From: Streptomyces rishiriensis
GTDB taxonomy: Bacteria > Actinomycetota > Actinomycetes > Streptomycetales > Streptomycetaceae
NCBI RefSeq assembly: GCF_003112535.1
Contig: NZ_BEWA01000007.1
Span: forward strand, 1-64,000
Length of the DNA stretch: 64,000 nucleotides
Reading direction: 5' to 3'
This document shows positions 7,588 through 15,388 of this stretch, piece after piece. Below the pieces are notes generated by a model that ran no database searches, was not told where the DNA came from, and saw only the letters and a program-made list of their open reading frames with translations. How positions within the stretch are numbered: the first letter of the stretch is position 1; each line of letters starts with the position of its first letter. A program made the translations under genes and the position numbers.

Positions 7588-8928
7588 TCAGATCCCCGGC
7601 GCGGCCCTCACCACGCCTGCCGCGATCGCCGTGCCCAGGACCGAGTGGTCGGCGGCGGTCTGCGCGGCGTAGGCCAGGGCGAACTCGGCGACGGCGCGCT
7701 CGAAGGTGTCGGCCCCGCCCAGGTACCCGGCGATGGCCAGGCGGTCGCCGGACCGCGCGTGGGCGCGGGCCAGCGCGGTCCCGCACAGCCGGGCGTACGC
7801 CAGGAGGTCGGCCGGGGTCATCCCGGCGACGTCTGCGGAGCCCTCGACGTCGCGCAGCTGACGCCAGTAGAAGGCGCGGCCCTGCGGCCCGGTCATCCAG
7901 CCCAGGAAGACGTCGCCGCCGGCCTGCAGCAGCCGCTGTCCGGCGACGACGCGACGGCCGGGGTGGACGGAGGTCCCGCTGGGCAGATGCGCCTCCAGGA
8001 CGGACGCACGGGCCTCCTTGATCTGCAGGAAGAGCGGGTCCCCGGCGTCACGGCCGGCGAGCAGCACGACGAAGCAGCGGGTGCCGACGCTGCCGACGCC
8101 GACGACCTTGCGGGCGGCGTCGACGAAGCGGTAGCGGTCCAGCAGCAGGCGGCGCTCGTCGTTGAGGGTCGACCGGTAGTCGCAGAAGATCTTGCGCAGG
8201 GCGGCGCCGTCGGAGGCGCCGGCGGGTTCGAGCAGCGGCGGGTCGTGGACGATGCGGCGGCGTCCGTCGACGACCTCGGTGAGCTTGCCGAGCGGTGGGA
8301 GGCTGGTGCGGCGGCGGGCACGGGTGAGGCTGGCCTCGGCCCGGCCGCGGCGTCGCGCGGAGCGCACGAGGGGCAGCAGGCGGTCGGCGTCGATGCGTTC
8401 GTGCCAGACGGCGAGTTCGCCCAGCCGGGCCAGCCGTCGCATGGCTCGGCGATAGGCGGCGACGGCCTCCAGGACCGCGCGGTGCACCCTGGTCTCGGGG
8501 TGACCGTTCTCGCGGGCCGCCACGGCGACGGAGACGGCGAGCCGTTTGACGTCCCACTCGAAGGGACCGGGGAACGTCTCGTCGAAGTCGTCGAGGTCGA
8601 AGAGCAGGGTCCGCTCCGGTGAGACGTACACCCCGAAGTTCAACAGGTGGGCGTCACCGCACAGTTGCACGGTCAGCCCGGTGTGCGGCTGCGACGCCAG
8701 ATCGGCGGCCATGACGGCGGCCGAGCCCCGCAGGAAGGCGAAGGGCGAGGCGGCCATCCTGCCGTAGCGGACGGGCAGCAGCTCGGGCAGCCGGTCCCGG
8801 CCCTGCCGCTCCAGCACGGCGACGGGGTCCGCCCGGTCGACGGACGGGAGCCAGGAGGCGTGCGCGGACCTGGGGACGCGCCTGCGGGCCGCCTTGCCGC
8901 GCCGGGCACGCTCGGCGGGGGTGGTCAT
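7588..8928 (-). CDS. DUF2252 family protein
   Basis: A 446-residue protein matching DUF2252 by its conserved phrases: LPVRYGRMAASPFAFLRGSA, VQLCGDAHLLNFGVY, LLFDLDDFDETFPGPFEWDV, and VGVGSVGTRCFVVLLAG with LQIKEARASVLE. The HxxNFG and DxDDFDE motifs resemble the catalytic and metal loops of aminoglycoside-phosphotransferase-like kinases, so a phosphotransferase role is possible but unproven. The ATG (MTTPAERARRG) follows GAAGGCG. It stands alone, divergent from the AlkZ-like gene. The C-terminal end has the usual DRLAIAGYLG and FALAYAAQTAADH. Confidence 0.9.
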   Translation of the reverse strand: MTTPAERARRGKAARRRVPRSAHASWLPSVDRADPVAVLERQGRDRLPELLPVRYGRMAASPFAFLRGSAAVMAADLASQPHTGLTVQLCGDAHLLNFGVYVSPERTLLFDLDDFDETFPGPFEWDVKRLAVSVAVAARENGHPETRVHRAVLEAVAAYRRAMRRLARLGELAVWHERIDADRLLPLVRSARRRGRAEASLTRARRRTSLPPLGKLTEVVDGRRRIVHDPPLLEPAGASDGAALRKIFCDYRSTLNDERRLLLDRYRFVDAARKVVGVGSVGTRCFVVLLAGRDAGDPLFLQIKEARASVLEAHLPSGTSVHPGRRVVAGQRLLQAGGDVFLGWMTGPQGRAFYWRQLRDVEGSADVAGMTPADLLAYARLCGTALARAHARSGDRLAIAGYLGGADTFERAVAEFALAYAAQTAADHSVLGTAIAAGVVRAAPGI

Positions 8929-9248
8929 CCGCGTCGCCTTCGCACCACGTCCGCCTCCCGTCCCAGAACCTCGCCGGGCTTCTGTTCGCAGTGAAGGCCG
9001 CAGCGGGGAGGTCCGCACGCCGGATACACCGAACGGGTGACACGCGACGGCAGGAACCGGCGGCTTGCGGAGAGTCGGCCGCCGGGGCCGCTCTCGGGCT
9101 CGCCGGTCGCCGGTCGCCGGTCGCCGGGGCGATTGTCAGTGGTGTCGGGGAGGATGCGGTCAGGGACGGGTGACGGACGACGAGACGCCGGGCCGGACGG
9201 AAGGCCGGACGGCGGAACGTGACGGGGCGAGGGAGGGTGGAGGCCGGG
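8929..9248. other. Divergent intergenic region with a short tandem repeat
   Basis: This 320-base region lies between the DUF2252 gene and the AlkZ-like gene and should hold both promoters. It contains a run of the 7-base unit CGCCGGT, three exact copies and a fourth with one change, at 9101-9128. I see no gene, strong hairpin or clear operator. Confidence 0.5.
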
Positions 9249-10433
9249 ATGGGCGACGGACAGCGGTACATCGACGGGGCGGAGCGCCGGGCCAGGCTGG
9301 CCCTGCGGCACCGGCTCGCCCCCGAGGCGCGGGCCGCGACGCCCGAGGCGGTGGCCGACGCGTTGGTGGCCCTGCACGGGACCGACCCGGCGACGGTCTA
9401 TCTGGCGGTCGGCGCCCGCCTCGCGGATCCGACCGCGACCGTGCCGGAGACGGACCGGGCGCTGTACACGGACCGGAGCCTCGTGCGGATGCACGGCATG
9501 CGGCACACGGTCTTCGTGTTCCCGACGGAGTCGACGGCCGTCGTGCACGCCTCGACCGGACTGGCGGTGGCCGCGCGCGAGCGGGCCGCCCTGGTGAAGG
9601 ACATGGCGAAGGCCGGCGCCCCGGACGCGGTCTGGCTGAAGGAGGTCGAGGAGTCGGCGCTGGCCGCCCTGGCCCGGCTCGGGCAGGCCACGGCCGCCGA
9701 ACTGGCCCGCGAGGAGCCGCGCCTGCGGGAGCGGTTCGTGTACGCGGCCGGGAAGCCCTACGAGGGCGTCCACACCGTCGTGACCCGGCTGCTGAAGGTG
9801 CTGGGCGTGGAGGGCAAGGTGGTCAGAGGCCGCCCGCTGGGCTCATGGACGTCCAGCCTGTTCCGCTGGGCCCTCGCCCCCGAGCACCCCGAACTCCCCC
9901 CGGCCCAGGCCCAGTCGGAGCTGCTGCGGCGCTGGCTGACGGTGTGCGGCCCGGCCACGGAGACCGACCTGAAGTGGTGGACGGGCTGGCGGGTGACGGA
10001 GGTACGGCGGGCGCTGACGGCGATCGGGGCGCGGGCGGTGACCCTCGACGAGGGCACGGGCCATGTCGTCGACGGCGACGTGGATCCCGCGCCCGTCCCC
10101 GAGGGCCCGTGGGCGGCCCTGCTGCCGGCGCTGGACCCGACGGCGATGGGCTGGCAGGGCCGGGACTGGTATCTCGCCCCGGAGCTGCGCCCCGCGCTGT
10201 TCGACTACAGCGGCAACGTGGGGCCGACGGTGTGGTGGGACGGCCGGGTGGTGGGGAGTTGGGCCCAGCGCGCCGACGGGGAGATCGTGTGGCGGGTCCT
10301 GGACGCGGAGGGCATGGGCAGCGAGGCGCGGACGGCGATCGACGCGGAGGCGGAGCGACTCGGGGCCTGGCTCGGCCCGACCCGGGTGACGCCGAGGTTC
10401 CGGACGCCGCTGGAGAAGGAGTTGGTGAGCTGA
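9249..10433 (+). CDS. AlkZ-fold winged-helix protein lacking the glycosylase QxQ motif
   Basis: This 394-residue protein belongs to the winged-helix DNA-binding family (HTH_42/AlkZ-like). Recognisable points are ALVALHGTDPATVYL near the N-terminus, VRMHGMRHTVFVFP, LARLGQATAAELARE, YEGVHTVVTRLLKVL and GPATETDLKWWTGW, ending with LLPALDPTAMGWQGRDWYL and GNVGPTVWWDGRVVG. True AlkZ glycosylases carry Gln-x-Gln where this protein reads HGTDP. So it probably has DNA binding but not classical interstrand-crosslink unhooking by that motif. The ATG follows TGGAGG at good spacing; a GTG ten codons earlier is less likely. Confidence 0.82.
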   Translation: MGDGQRYIDGAERRARLALRHRLAPEARAATPEAVADALVALHGTDPATVYLAVGARLADPTATVPETDRALYTDRSLVRMHGMRHTVFVFPTESTAVVHASTGLAVAARERAALVKDMAKAGAPDAVWLKEVEESALAALARLGQATAAELAREEPRLRERFVYAAGKPYEGVHTVVTRLLKVLGVEGKVVRGRPLGSWTSSLFRWALAPEHPELPPAQAQSELLRRWLTVCGPATETDLKWWTGWRVTEVRRALTAIGARAVTLDEGTGHVVDGDVDPAPVPEGPWAALLPALDPTAMGWQGRDWYLAPELRPALFDYSGNVGPTVWWDGRVVGSWAQRADGEIVWRVLDAEGMGSEARTAIDAEAERLGAWLGPTRVTPRFRTPLEKELVS

Positions 10434-10455
10434 GGCGCGCCTTCGTGGGAAAGGC

Positions 10456-10492
10456 GGTGCCGGGCGCCGCCTCCACGACGACGCCCGGCACC
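10456..10492. terminator. Hairpin terminator between convergent genes
   Basis: GGTGCCGGGCG pairs exactly with CGCCCGGCACC across a 15-base loop, 22 bases after the AlkZ-like gene. It probably ends that transcript and could also serve the convergent small gene. Confidence 0.65.
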
Positions 10493-10500
10493 CCGCTCAC

Positions 10501-10567
10501 CGGGTCACCGGGTCACCGGGTCACCGGGTCACCGGGTCACCGGGTCACCGGGTCACCGGGTCACCGG
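10501..10567. repeat. 8-bp tandem repeat, about eight copies
   Basis: CGGGTCAC is repeated eight times without interruption and followed by a partial copy. The stop codon of the convergent small gene lies in the last copy. Because eight is not a multiple of three and the minus-strand unit GTGACCCG contains TGA, the array gives minus-strand stop codons in all three frames. Confidence 0.95.
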
Positions 10568-10875
10568 CTGTAGCGCATCAGGGCCCGCACCATGTGGCAC
10601 GTCGTGTCCGACGGCGGGTGAACGCCGATCAGCTGCGCCGTGCTGCGGATCTTCTCGTTGCGGGCCTGGTTCGGCATGTAGACGCCGAGGTCGAGCAGCG
10701 CGATGGCGAGACGCATCGCCTTGAGACGACGGTTGTGCGTGACGTACCACTCGCGGGGCCGCCCGGGCGGCAACGGCCGCTTCTCGACGGGCGCGCAGGG
10801 CAGGTCGAGCTGGACGGAACGCTTCGCGGTGGACTGGGTCGCGGACGGCTTCGGCTTCAGTGCGGCAGCGGGCAC
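10561..10875 (-). CDS. Small conserved hypothetical protein
   Basis: About 104 residues with a Lys/Pro-rich N-terminus, then REWYVTHNRRLKAMRLAIAL, LDLGVYMPNQARNEKIRSTA and HPPSDTTCHMVRALMRYSR. I recall this type as a conserved Streptomyces hypothetical but no function. The ribosome site AGGAGG abuts an ATG two codons upstream; the GTG used here sits six bases from it, so GTG is the better start. The stop is inside the 8-bp repeat array. Confidence 0.7.
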   Translation of the reverse strand: MPAAALKPKPSATQSTAKRSVQLDLPCAPVEKRPLPPGRPREWYVTHNRRLKAMRLAIALLDLGVYMPNQARNEKIRSTAQLIGVHPPSDTTCHMVRALMRYSR

Positions 10876-11007
10876 AGGCATCCTCCTGTCGCGGTCAGGG
10901 CCCGCCCCGGCACCTCCGGCGGACCCTCGAACACTGCTTCTATTCTACTGTTCCCCACTGACAAAAGCCCCTGATCACATGGGCTTTGGAGCCATTTTCG
11001 AGCTACC

Positions 11008-11376
11008 GTGACGGGCATGGAGATCTGGATCAACCCCGCCTGTTCCAAGTGCCGCAGCGCCCTCACACTCCTCGACGCCGAGGGCGCCGACTACACCGTC
11101 CGCCGCTACCTGGAGGACGTGCCGAGCGAGGACGAGATCAGCGAGGTGCTGGACCGTCTCGGCCTGGAGCCGTGGGACATCGCCCGCACCCAGGAGCCCG
11201 CGGCCGGGGAGCTCGGCCTGAAGGACTGGGCGCGGGACGCGAGCACGCGCGGACGCTGGATCGGCGCCCTGGCCGCCCACCCCAGGCTCATCCAGCGCCC
11301 GATCATCACCGCCGACGACGGCACCGCACTCGTGGCCCGCACGGACGAGGCCGTACGGGACGCCCTGTCCCGCTGA
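11008..11376 (+). CDS. ArsC/Spx-family thioredoxin-fold protein (arsenate reductase-like)
   Basis: A 122-residue protein with the ArsC signature WINPACSKCRSALTLLDAEG near the start, giving a C-x-x-C pair (Cys followed by Lys-Cys-Arg) where ArsC uses a single catalytic Cys. EVLDRLGLEPWDIAR, LAAHPRLIQRPIIT and a C-terminal VRDALSR fit the family. ArsC reduces arsenate with glutaredoxin, while many actinobacterial relatives have unknown targets; no ars genes are nearby. The GTG start gives MTGMEIW; an ATG three codons later is equally possible and matches most family starts. Confidence 0.8.
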   Translation: MTGMEIWINPACSKCRSALTLLDAEGADYTVRRYLEDVPSEDEISEVLDRLGLEPWDIARTQEPAAGELGLKDWARDASTRGRWIGALAAHPRLIQRPIITADDGTALVARTDEAVRDALSR

Positions 11377-11423
11377 GCACTGCCGGGCGGCCGACGGCCC
11401 TTCGCACGGCGGGAGTCGACACC

Positions 11424-11437
11424 GTGACGCACGTCAC
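11424..11437. promoter_or_regulatory. Candidate Crp-type palindrome
   Basis: GTGACGCACGTCAC is an almost perfect 14-base palindrome and matches the Streptomyces Crp pattern GTG-N6-GNCAC as I remember it. It lies about 88 bases before the start of the secreted protein gene that follows, a reasonable activator position. Confidence 0.35.
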
Positions 11438-11524
11438 TCTCAAACACCCCCGTGACCACTGAGCAGCCTCGTTCGGTATCTCGTACATAGCGGCGTACGC
11501 ACCCCTATCTCTCAGGAGGCGCGC

Positions 11525-12259
11525 ATGTCGCGCAGGAGAAGTGTCGGCACGAAGAAGAAGATCGCGCTGCTCGTCAGCGCAGCAGCGGTCGCGGGCGCCG
11601 GGGCCTTTGTGATGGCGAACACCTCGAACGCCGCCCAGACACCGCAGAACGCGACGCCGCTGTCGGCGTCGAACTCGACGGTCTGTCAGGGACTCGCCAC
11701 CGCTCTCGGCAACAACCAGAAGTTCATCGACGGCCAGCGGGCCGCCCCGGACGCGCAGTCCGCGGCCCGGATCGCCAACCGCGAGGCCGTCATCGCGCAG
11801 ATCAAGGTCCAGCAGAAGGCGTCCGGGTGCGCCGTCGGGGAGTCGGCTCAGGACTCCCAGACGGGCGGCTCCCAGGCAGGCGGGGCACAGGCAGGCGGGG
11901 CGCAGGCGGCCCAGCCCTCGCAGGCGGCCTCCGCCCCCGCGGGGAACGCCGGGAACAACGCCGGAAACGGCGGCGGCAACGGCAACGCGGGAAACGGCGG
12001 CGCCGCCTCCGGCCGCCAGGTCTGCAACGGTTCGACGGTCACCCTGTCCGGCGAGGCCGGCGCCCCGGCCGCGTCGAGCAACCAGTTCCCGGCCGGAACC
12101 AAGCTCAAGGTCACCAACCTGGACAACAACAAGTCCACGACCGTCGAGGTGACCTCGGTCTCCGGCAGTTGCGCCCTGCTCAACAACGCGGCCTTCGAAC
12201 AGGTCCGTGAGCCCGGCAAGTTCCTCATCCGCCGGGCTCTGATCGAGAAGGTGGGGTGA
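11525..12259 (+). CDS. Secreted protein with Gln/Gly/Asn-rich linker and C-terminal beta domain
   Basis: A 244-residue exported protein. A signal peptide (basic MSRRRSVGTKKK, then IALLVSAAAVAGAGAFVMA) is followed by a helical segment with two Cys (STVCQGLATALGNN...ASGC). A low-complexity linker rich in Gly, Ala, Gln and Asn follows (about 105-160). The C-terminal domain, VCNGSTVTLSGE, FPAGTKLKVTNLDNNKSTTV, SGSCALLNNAAFEQV, FLIRRALIEKVG, resembles a small double-psi beta-barrel (RlpA-like), but the usual catalytic residues were not confirmed. AGGAGG is six bases before ATG. The layout recalls the DUF1996 protein at 19.3 kb. Confidence 0.75.
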   Translation: MSRRRSVGTKKKIALLVSAAAVAGAGAFVMANTSNAAQTPQNATPLSASNSTVCQGLATALGNNQKFIDGQRAAPDAQSAARIANREAVIAQIKVQQKASGCAVGESAQDSQTGGSQAGGAQAGGAQAAQPSQAASAPAGNAGNNAGNGGGNGNAGNGGAASGRQVCNGSTVTLSGEAGAPAASSNQFPAGTKLKVTNLDNNKSTTVEVTSVSGSCALLNNAAFEQVREPGKFLIRRALIEKVG

Positions 12260-12262
12260 GGC

Positions 12263-13144
12263 TCAGCCGCCGAGAAACCCGATGAGCCGACGGCCCGCTC
12301 CGGAGGGCAGGGCGGACGGCAGCGCGTGGTGAGAGACGTCCGGGAGGACGATCGTCTCCAGATCGCGCACCGTCGCGCCCGCCCGGGCCGCCGGCTCGTG
12401 CGCGGGGGAGGCTTCCCCGCCCGAGGGAAGCCTCGGACGGGCCGAGGTCCTGCTGTTCGCGGCCACGAGCAGCAGGACCGGAGCCTGCAGCCCCCGCAGG
12501 GCGTCAGGCCGCGGACGCGGACCGGTCACCGGCCGTTCCGCCGGGAATCCCGCGGCCGCCTCCTGCAGCCGGAGGCAGTCGGGGTCCAGCCCCGCGCCGC
12601 CCGTCTCCCACTCCAGGAAGGCGCGCACCCGGCGCGGAGTGGGCCGCACCAGCATCGGCAGGGCGCGCAGCAGATACGTCGCCTTGTAGCCGGCGAAGCA
12701 CTGGGTCGGGTCGAGGAGGAACAGGCGACGTACCCGCTCGGGGGCACGCAGCGCGAGGCGGAGCGCGAGCCAGCCGCCGTAGGAGTGGCCGCCGACGTCG
12801 GCCCGGTCGACGCCCAGTCCGGTCAGCACCGCGTCGAGCCAGGCGTCGAGGTCGGCGAGGGTCCGCACCCCGTTCCCCGTGCTGCGGCCGGCCGCCCCGA
12901 CGAGATCCAGGGCGTACACCCGCCGCACCCGGGCGAGGTCGGCCGCCTGGGCGAACCAGGAGGCCGAGGTCGCTCCGCCGCCGCCGGGCAGGAGCAGCAG
13001 CGCGGGCGCGTCGCGCGGGCCGCAGACGTTGACGTATGCCGTGCCGTACGGGGTGGGGACCCGGACGGCCTCGCGGTCGGCCGGCCACTTGGCCATGACC
13101 GTGTCGTAGGCCGCCTGGAAAGACTCGTCGTCGTACGCACCCAT
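12263..13144 (-). CDS. Alpha/beta hydrolase
   Basis: A 293-residue hydrolase starting MGAYDDESFQAAYDTVMAKW. The oxyanion loop LLLLPGGGGATSASW, strand VYALDLVGAAGRS and nucleophile elbow GGHSYGGW (Ser nucleophile) are clear; the catalytic His is probably in the C-terminal DVSHHALPSALP. The substrate is unknown. An insertion of Arg/Pro/Gly/Glu-rich sequence precedes the last strand. It is divergent from the MarR gene, with an operator-like palindrome and four 10-bp repeats between them, so MarR probably represses it. The start is set at the ATG before those repeats; the frame is open further upstream but runs through the palindrome and the antisense of the MarR gene. Confidence 0.88.
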   Translation of the reverse strand: MGAYDDESFQAAYDTVMAKWPADREAVRVPTPYGTAYVNVCGPRDAPALLLLPGGGGATSASWFAQAADLARVRRVYALDLVGAAGRSTGNGVRTLADLDAWLDAVLTGLGVDRADVGGHSYGGWLALRLALRAPERVRRLFLLDPTQCFAGYKATYLLRALPMLVRPTPRRVRAFLEWETGGAGLDPDCLRLQEAAAGFPAERPVTGPRPRPDALRGLQAPVLLLVAANSRTSARPRLPSGGEASPAHEPAARAGATVRDLETIVLPDVSHHALPSALPSGAGRRLIGFLGG

Positions 13145-13160
13145 GGAGCCCCACCCCCTG

Positions 13161-13200
13161 CCTTCCGACGCCTTCCGACGCCTTCCGACGCCTTCCGATA
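13161..13200. repeat. Four 10-bp tandem repeats in the hydrolase leader
   Basis: CCTTCCGACG occurs three times exactly and a fourth time as CCTTCCGATA. The period is about one helical turn, so all copies face one side of the DNA. The repeats lie between the hydrolase start codon and the MarR palindrome, in the hydrolase 5' leader. Confidence 0.9.
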
Positions 13201-13223
13201 TTATCTCGCTCGGCGAGAGAATA
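13199..13223. promoter_or_regulatory. MarR-type operator palindrome
   Basis: TATTATCTCGC and GCGAGAGAATA are inverted around TCG with one mismatch. The site lies in the short gap between the divergent hydrolase and marR genes, the usual position and geometry for autorepression by a MarR dimer. Confidence 0.6.
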
Positions 13224-13258
13224 GCTGAGCGAGATGACAGCCGAGGGAGCACCGCCGT

Positions 13259-13708
13259 ATGCCGACCGACGACCCGCGCCTGGAGACCGTGCATCTGCTG
13301 CGCGCTGCGACGGTCGAACTCGGGCTGCACAGCGCCCGGTTCGCGCAGCGCAACGGGATGCACCCGACGGACGTGCGCGCACTGATCGTCCTCATGGACG
13401 CGCGGCGGGCCACCGAGGAGGTCACCGCCGGGCGGCTCGGGGCCGCGCTGGGCCTGAACTCGGCGGGCACGACCGCCCTCGTCGACCGGCTGGAGCGCGC
13501 CGGGCACGTCCGGCGGGTGCGCGGCGCCACGGACCGGCGCAAGGTCGTCGTCGAGGTGGACGAGCGCGCGGTGGAGCTGGGCCAGGCCTTCTTCGGCCCG
13601 CTGATCGGACGCGTGACCGGCCTGCTGGACGGCTACGACGAGCGGGAACGGGCCGCGATCCGCGGCTTCCTGGAGGGCGTGCGCCGGGCCGCGGCCGAGG
13701 CGGGCTGA
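13259..13708 (+). CDS. MarR-family transcriptional regulator
   Basis: A 149-residue winged-helix dimer. The helix-turn-helix and wing are LGAALGLNSAGTTALVDRLE and AGHVRRVRGATDRRKVVVEV, with the canonical D-R-R at the wing tip. Flanking dimerisation helices are HLLRAATVELGLHSARF and the C-terminal YDERERAAIRGFLEGV. It likely represses itself and the divergent hydrolase through the palindrome between them. The ligand is unknown. An ATG 25 bases upstream is in another frame and is not its start. Confidence 0.88.
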   Translation: MPTDDPRLETVHLLRAATVELGLHSARFAQRNGMHPTDVRALIVLMDARRATEEVTAGRLGAALGLNSAGTTALVDRLERAGHVRRVRGATDRRKVVVEVDERAVELGQAFFGPLIGRVTGLLDGYDERERAAIRGFLEGVRRAAAEAG

Positions 13709-13834
13709 GGCCGGGTCTGCCCCGTTCCCGGCCGCCCACTCCCCTCGCATACGAGCCACCGCCCGCTCCTGCCCGCCCGCGCCCCGCTCCCGGCCTGGGC
13801 TCTCACCGCGTGAGGCGCACCACAGAACCACCCG

Positions 13835-13884
13835 GTAACACGGGGTTCACATTCGAGCAATGATCGGGAAATCGCCTGTTGACA
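13835..13884. promoter_or_regulatory. GlnR-like box array before glnII
   Basis: GTAAC, TTCAC, GCAAT, GAAAT and TTGAC are spaced exactly 11 bases start to start, with six-base gaps. This matches the a-site/b-site geometry of Streptomyces GlnR boxes (GTNAC-N6-GAAAC). The last unit, TTGACA, could also be a -35 element. GlnR is known to activate glnII in nitrogen limitation; the assignment here is by pattern. Confidence 0.55.
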
Positions 13885-13961
13885 AGCTTCCGGGCAATGG
13901 CGGCGCCCCAGTGCCGCAGCACCCGCAGGTGCGTCAGACACACCCCCGAAGGAAGTGGCCC

Positions 13962-14993
13962 GTGACCTTCAAGGCTGAGTACATCTGGATCGACGGCACC
14001 CAGCCGACGGCGAAGCTCCGTTCCAAGACGAAGATCGTCGAGGGCGCTCCCGCCGGTCTCGACGCGCTGCCGATCTGGGGCTTCGACGGGTCGTCCACGA
14101 ACCAGGCCGAGGGCCACGCCTCGGACCGTGTCCTCAAGCCGGTCTTCACCTGCCCGGACCCGGTCCGCGGCGGCGACGACATCCTCGTCCTGTGCGAGGT
14201 CCTCAACATCGACATGACGCCGCACGAGTCCAACACCCGTGCCGCGCTCGTCGAGGTCGCCGAGAAGTTCGCCGCCCAGGAGCCGATCTTCGGCATCGAG
14301 CAGGAGTACACGTTCTTCCAGGACGGTTACCCGCTCGGCTTCCCCAAGGGCGGCTTCCCGGCCCCGCAGGGCGGTTACTACTGCGGTGTGGGCGCGGACG
14401 AGATCTTCGGCCGTGAGGTCGTCGAGGCGCACCTCGACAACTGCCTCGCCGCCGGTCTCGGCATCTCCGGCATCAACGCCGAGGTCATGCCCGGCCAGTG
14501 GGAGTTCCAGGTCGGCCCGCTGGCGCCGCTTGAGGTCTCCGACCAGCTGTGGGTGGCCCGTTGGCTGCTCTACCGCACCGCCGAGGACTTCGGCGTCGCC
14601 GCCACCCTCGACCCCAAGCCGGTCAAGGGCGACTGGAACGGCGCCGGCGCGCACACCAACTTCTCCACCAAGGCGATGCGCGAGGGCTACGACGCGATCA
14701 TCACCGCGTGCGAGTCGCTCGGCGAGGGCTCGAAGCCGCTCGACCACGTCAAGAACTACGGCGCCGGCATCGACGACCGTCTGACCGGTCTGCACGAGAC
14801 GGCCCCGTGGAACGAGTACTCCTACGGCGTCTCCGACCGCGGCGCCTCGGTCCGCATCCCGTGGCAGGTCGAGAAGGACGGCAAGGGCTACATCGAGGAC
14901 CGCCGCCCGAACGCCAACGTCGACCCGTACCTGGTGACCCGGCTGATCGTGGACACCTGCTGCTCGGCGCTGGAGAAGGCCGCCCAGGTCTGA
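13962..14993 (+). CDS. glnII: Glutamine synthetase type II
   Basis: A 343-residue GSII, the eukaryote-like form found in Streptomyces, which makes glutamine from glutamate, ammonia and ATP. It begins MTFKAEYIWIDGTQPTAKLR and contains LPIWGFDGSSTNQAEGHASD, FGIEQEYTFFQ (metal-binding Glu), GINAEVMPGQWEFQVG, GDWNGAGAHTNFSTKAMR and VRIPWQVEKDGKGYIEDRRP, all GSII hallmarks. The GTG start follows AAGGAAG at normal spacing. Unlike GSI it lacks the adenylylated Tyr loop, so GlnE should not control it. Transcription is probably under GlnR through the upstream boxes. It is followed by a strong terminator. Confidence 0.96.
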   Translation: MTFKAEYIWIDGTQPTAKLRSKTKIVEGAPAGLDALPIWGFDGSSTNQAEGHASDRVLKPVFTCPDPVRGGDDILVLCEVLNIDMTPHESNTRAALVEVAEKFAAQEPIFGIEQEYTFFQDGYPLGFPKGGFPAPQGGYYCGVGADEIFGREVVEAHLDNCLAAGLGISGINAEVMPGQWEFQVGPLAPLEVSDQLWVARWLLYRTAEDFGVAATLDPKPVKGDWNGAGAHTNFSTKAMREGYDAIITACESLGEGSKPLDHVKNYGAGIDDRLTGLHETAPWNEYSYGVSDRGASVRIPWQVEKDGKGYIEDRRPNANVDPYLVTRLIVDTCCSALEKAAQV

Positions 14994-15005
14994 TCCCCGC
15001 ACTTC

Positions 15006-15046
15006 CCGGAAGGGGCGCCCGCCGAGCCGGCGGGCGCCCCTTCCGG
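15006..15046 (+). terminator. glnII terminator
   Basis: An 18-bp perfect stem (CCGGAAGGGGCGCCCGCC with its complement) around the loop GAGCC begins 12 bases after the glnII stop codon. Confidence 0.9.
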
Positions 15047-15148
15047 CTGTCCCCGCAGCGGCGGGCCGGGGCCGGCTTCGCGCCGAGGATTCGTCCAAGC
15101 TGTGAGAGGAGGCTCCTGCGACGGGCGGGTGTCTGCTTCAATGGGTCC

Positions 15149-15271
15149 ATGGCCGGATTCCAGAAGAACAGCGCGACGGGTCGCCATGACCTCGAGCCGT
15201 TCTGGCCCTCCCGTCAGCACCACGACTTCGACCGGGTGTGTTGCCGCGCGACGAACGCGCCGGCCCTCTAA
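15149..15271 (+). CDS. Candidate regulatory leader peptide (cysteine type)
   Basis: A 40-codon frame, MAGFQKNSATGRHDLEPFW..., ends with RQHHDFDRVCCRATNAPAL. The R-x-H-x-D-F-x-R-V core followed by two adjacent Cys codons resembles the actinobacterial leader-peptide motif (R-x-H-V-D-L-x-R-V...C) thought to sense cysteinyl-tRNA by ribosome stalling. It ends 117 bases before a PhoB-like winged-helix gene on the same strand. Its ribosome site is weak, and expression is unproven. It could instead be a short ordinary peptide. Confidence 0.5.
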   Translation: MAGFQKNSATGRHDLEPFWPSRQHHDFDRVCCRATNAPAL

Positions 15272-15388
15272 AGCCGTACACCCCGGCCTTCGGCCAGCGC
15301 GCACGACGTACGTCCTCGACGAGCCCGACCACGAGTCGCGGCCGTCGTCCTCCCCGACGAACCCCTCGCGCGAAAGAGCTGACCTCTC

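Noticed and set aside
13234..13863. 209-codon frame starting at an ATG upstream of marR
   Set aside because: It overlaps the MarR gene in another frame, is Arg/Gly/Pro-rich and lacks any domain, as expected for a GC-rich shadow frame.
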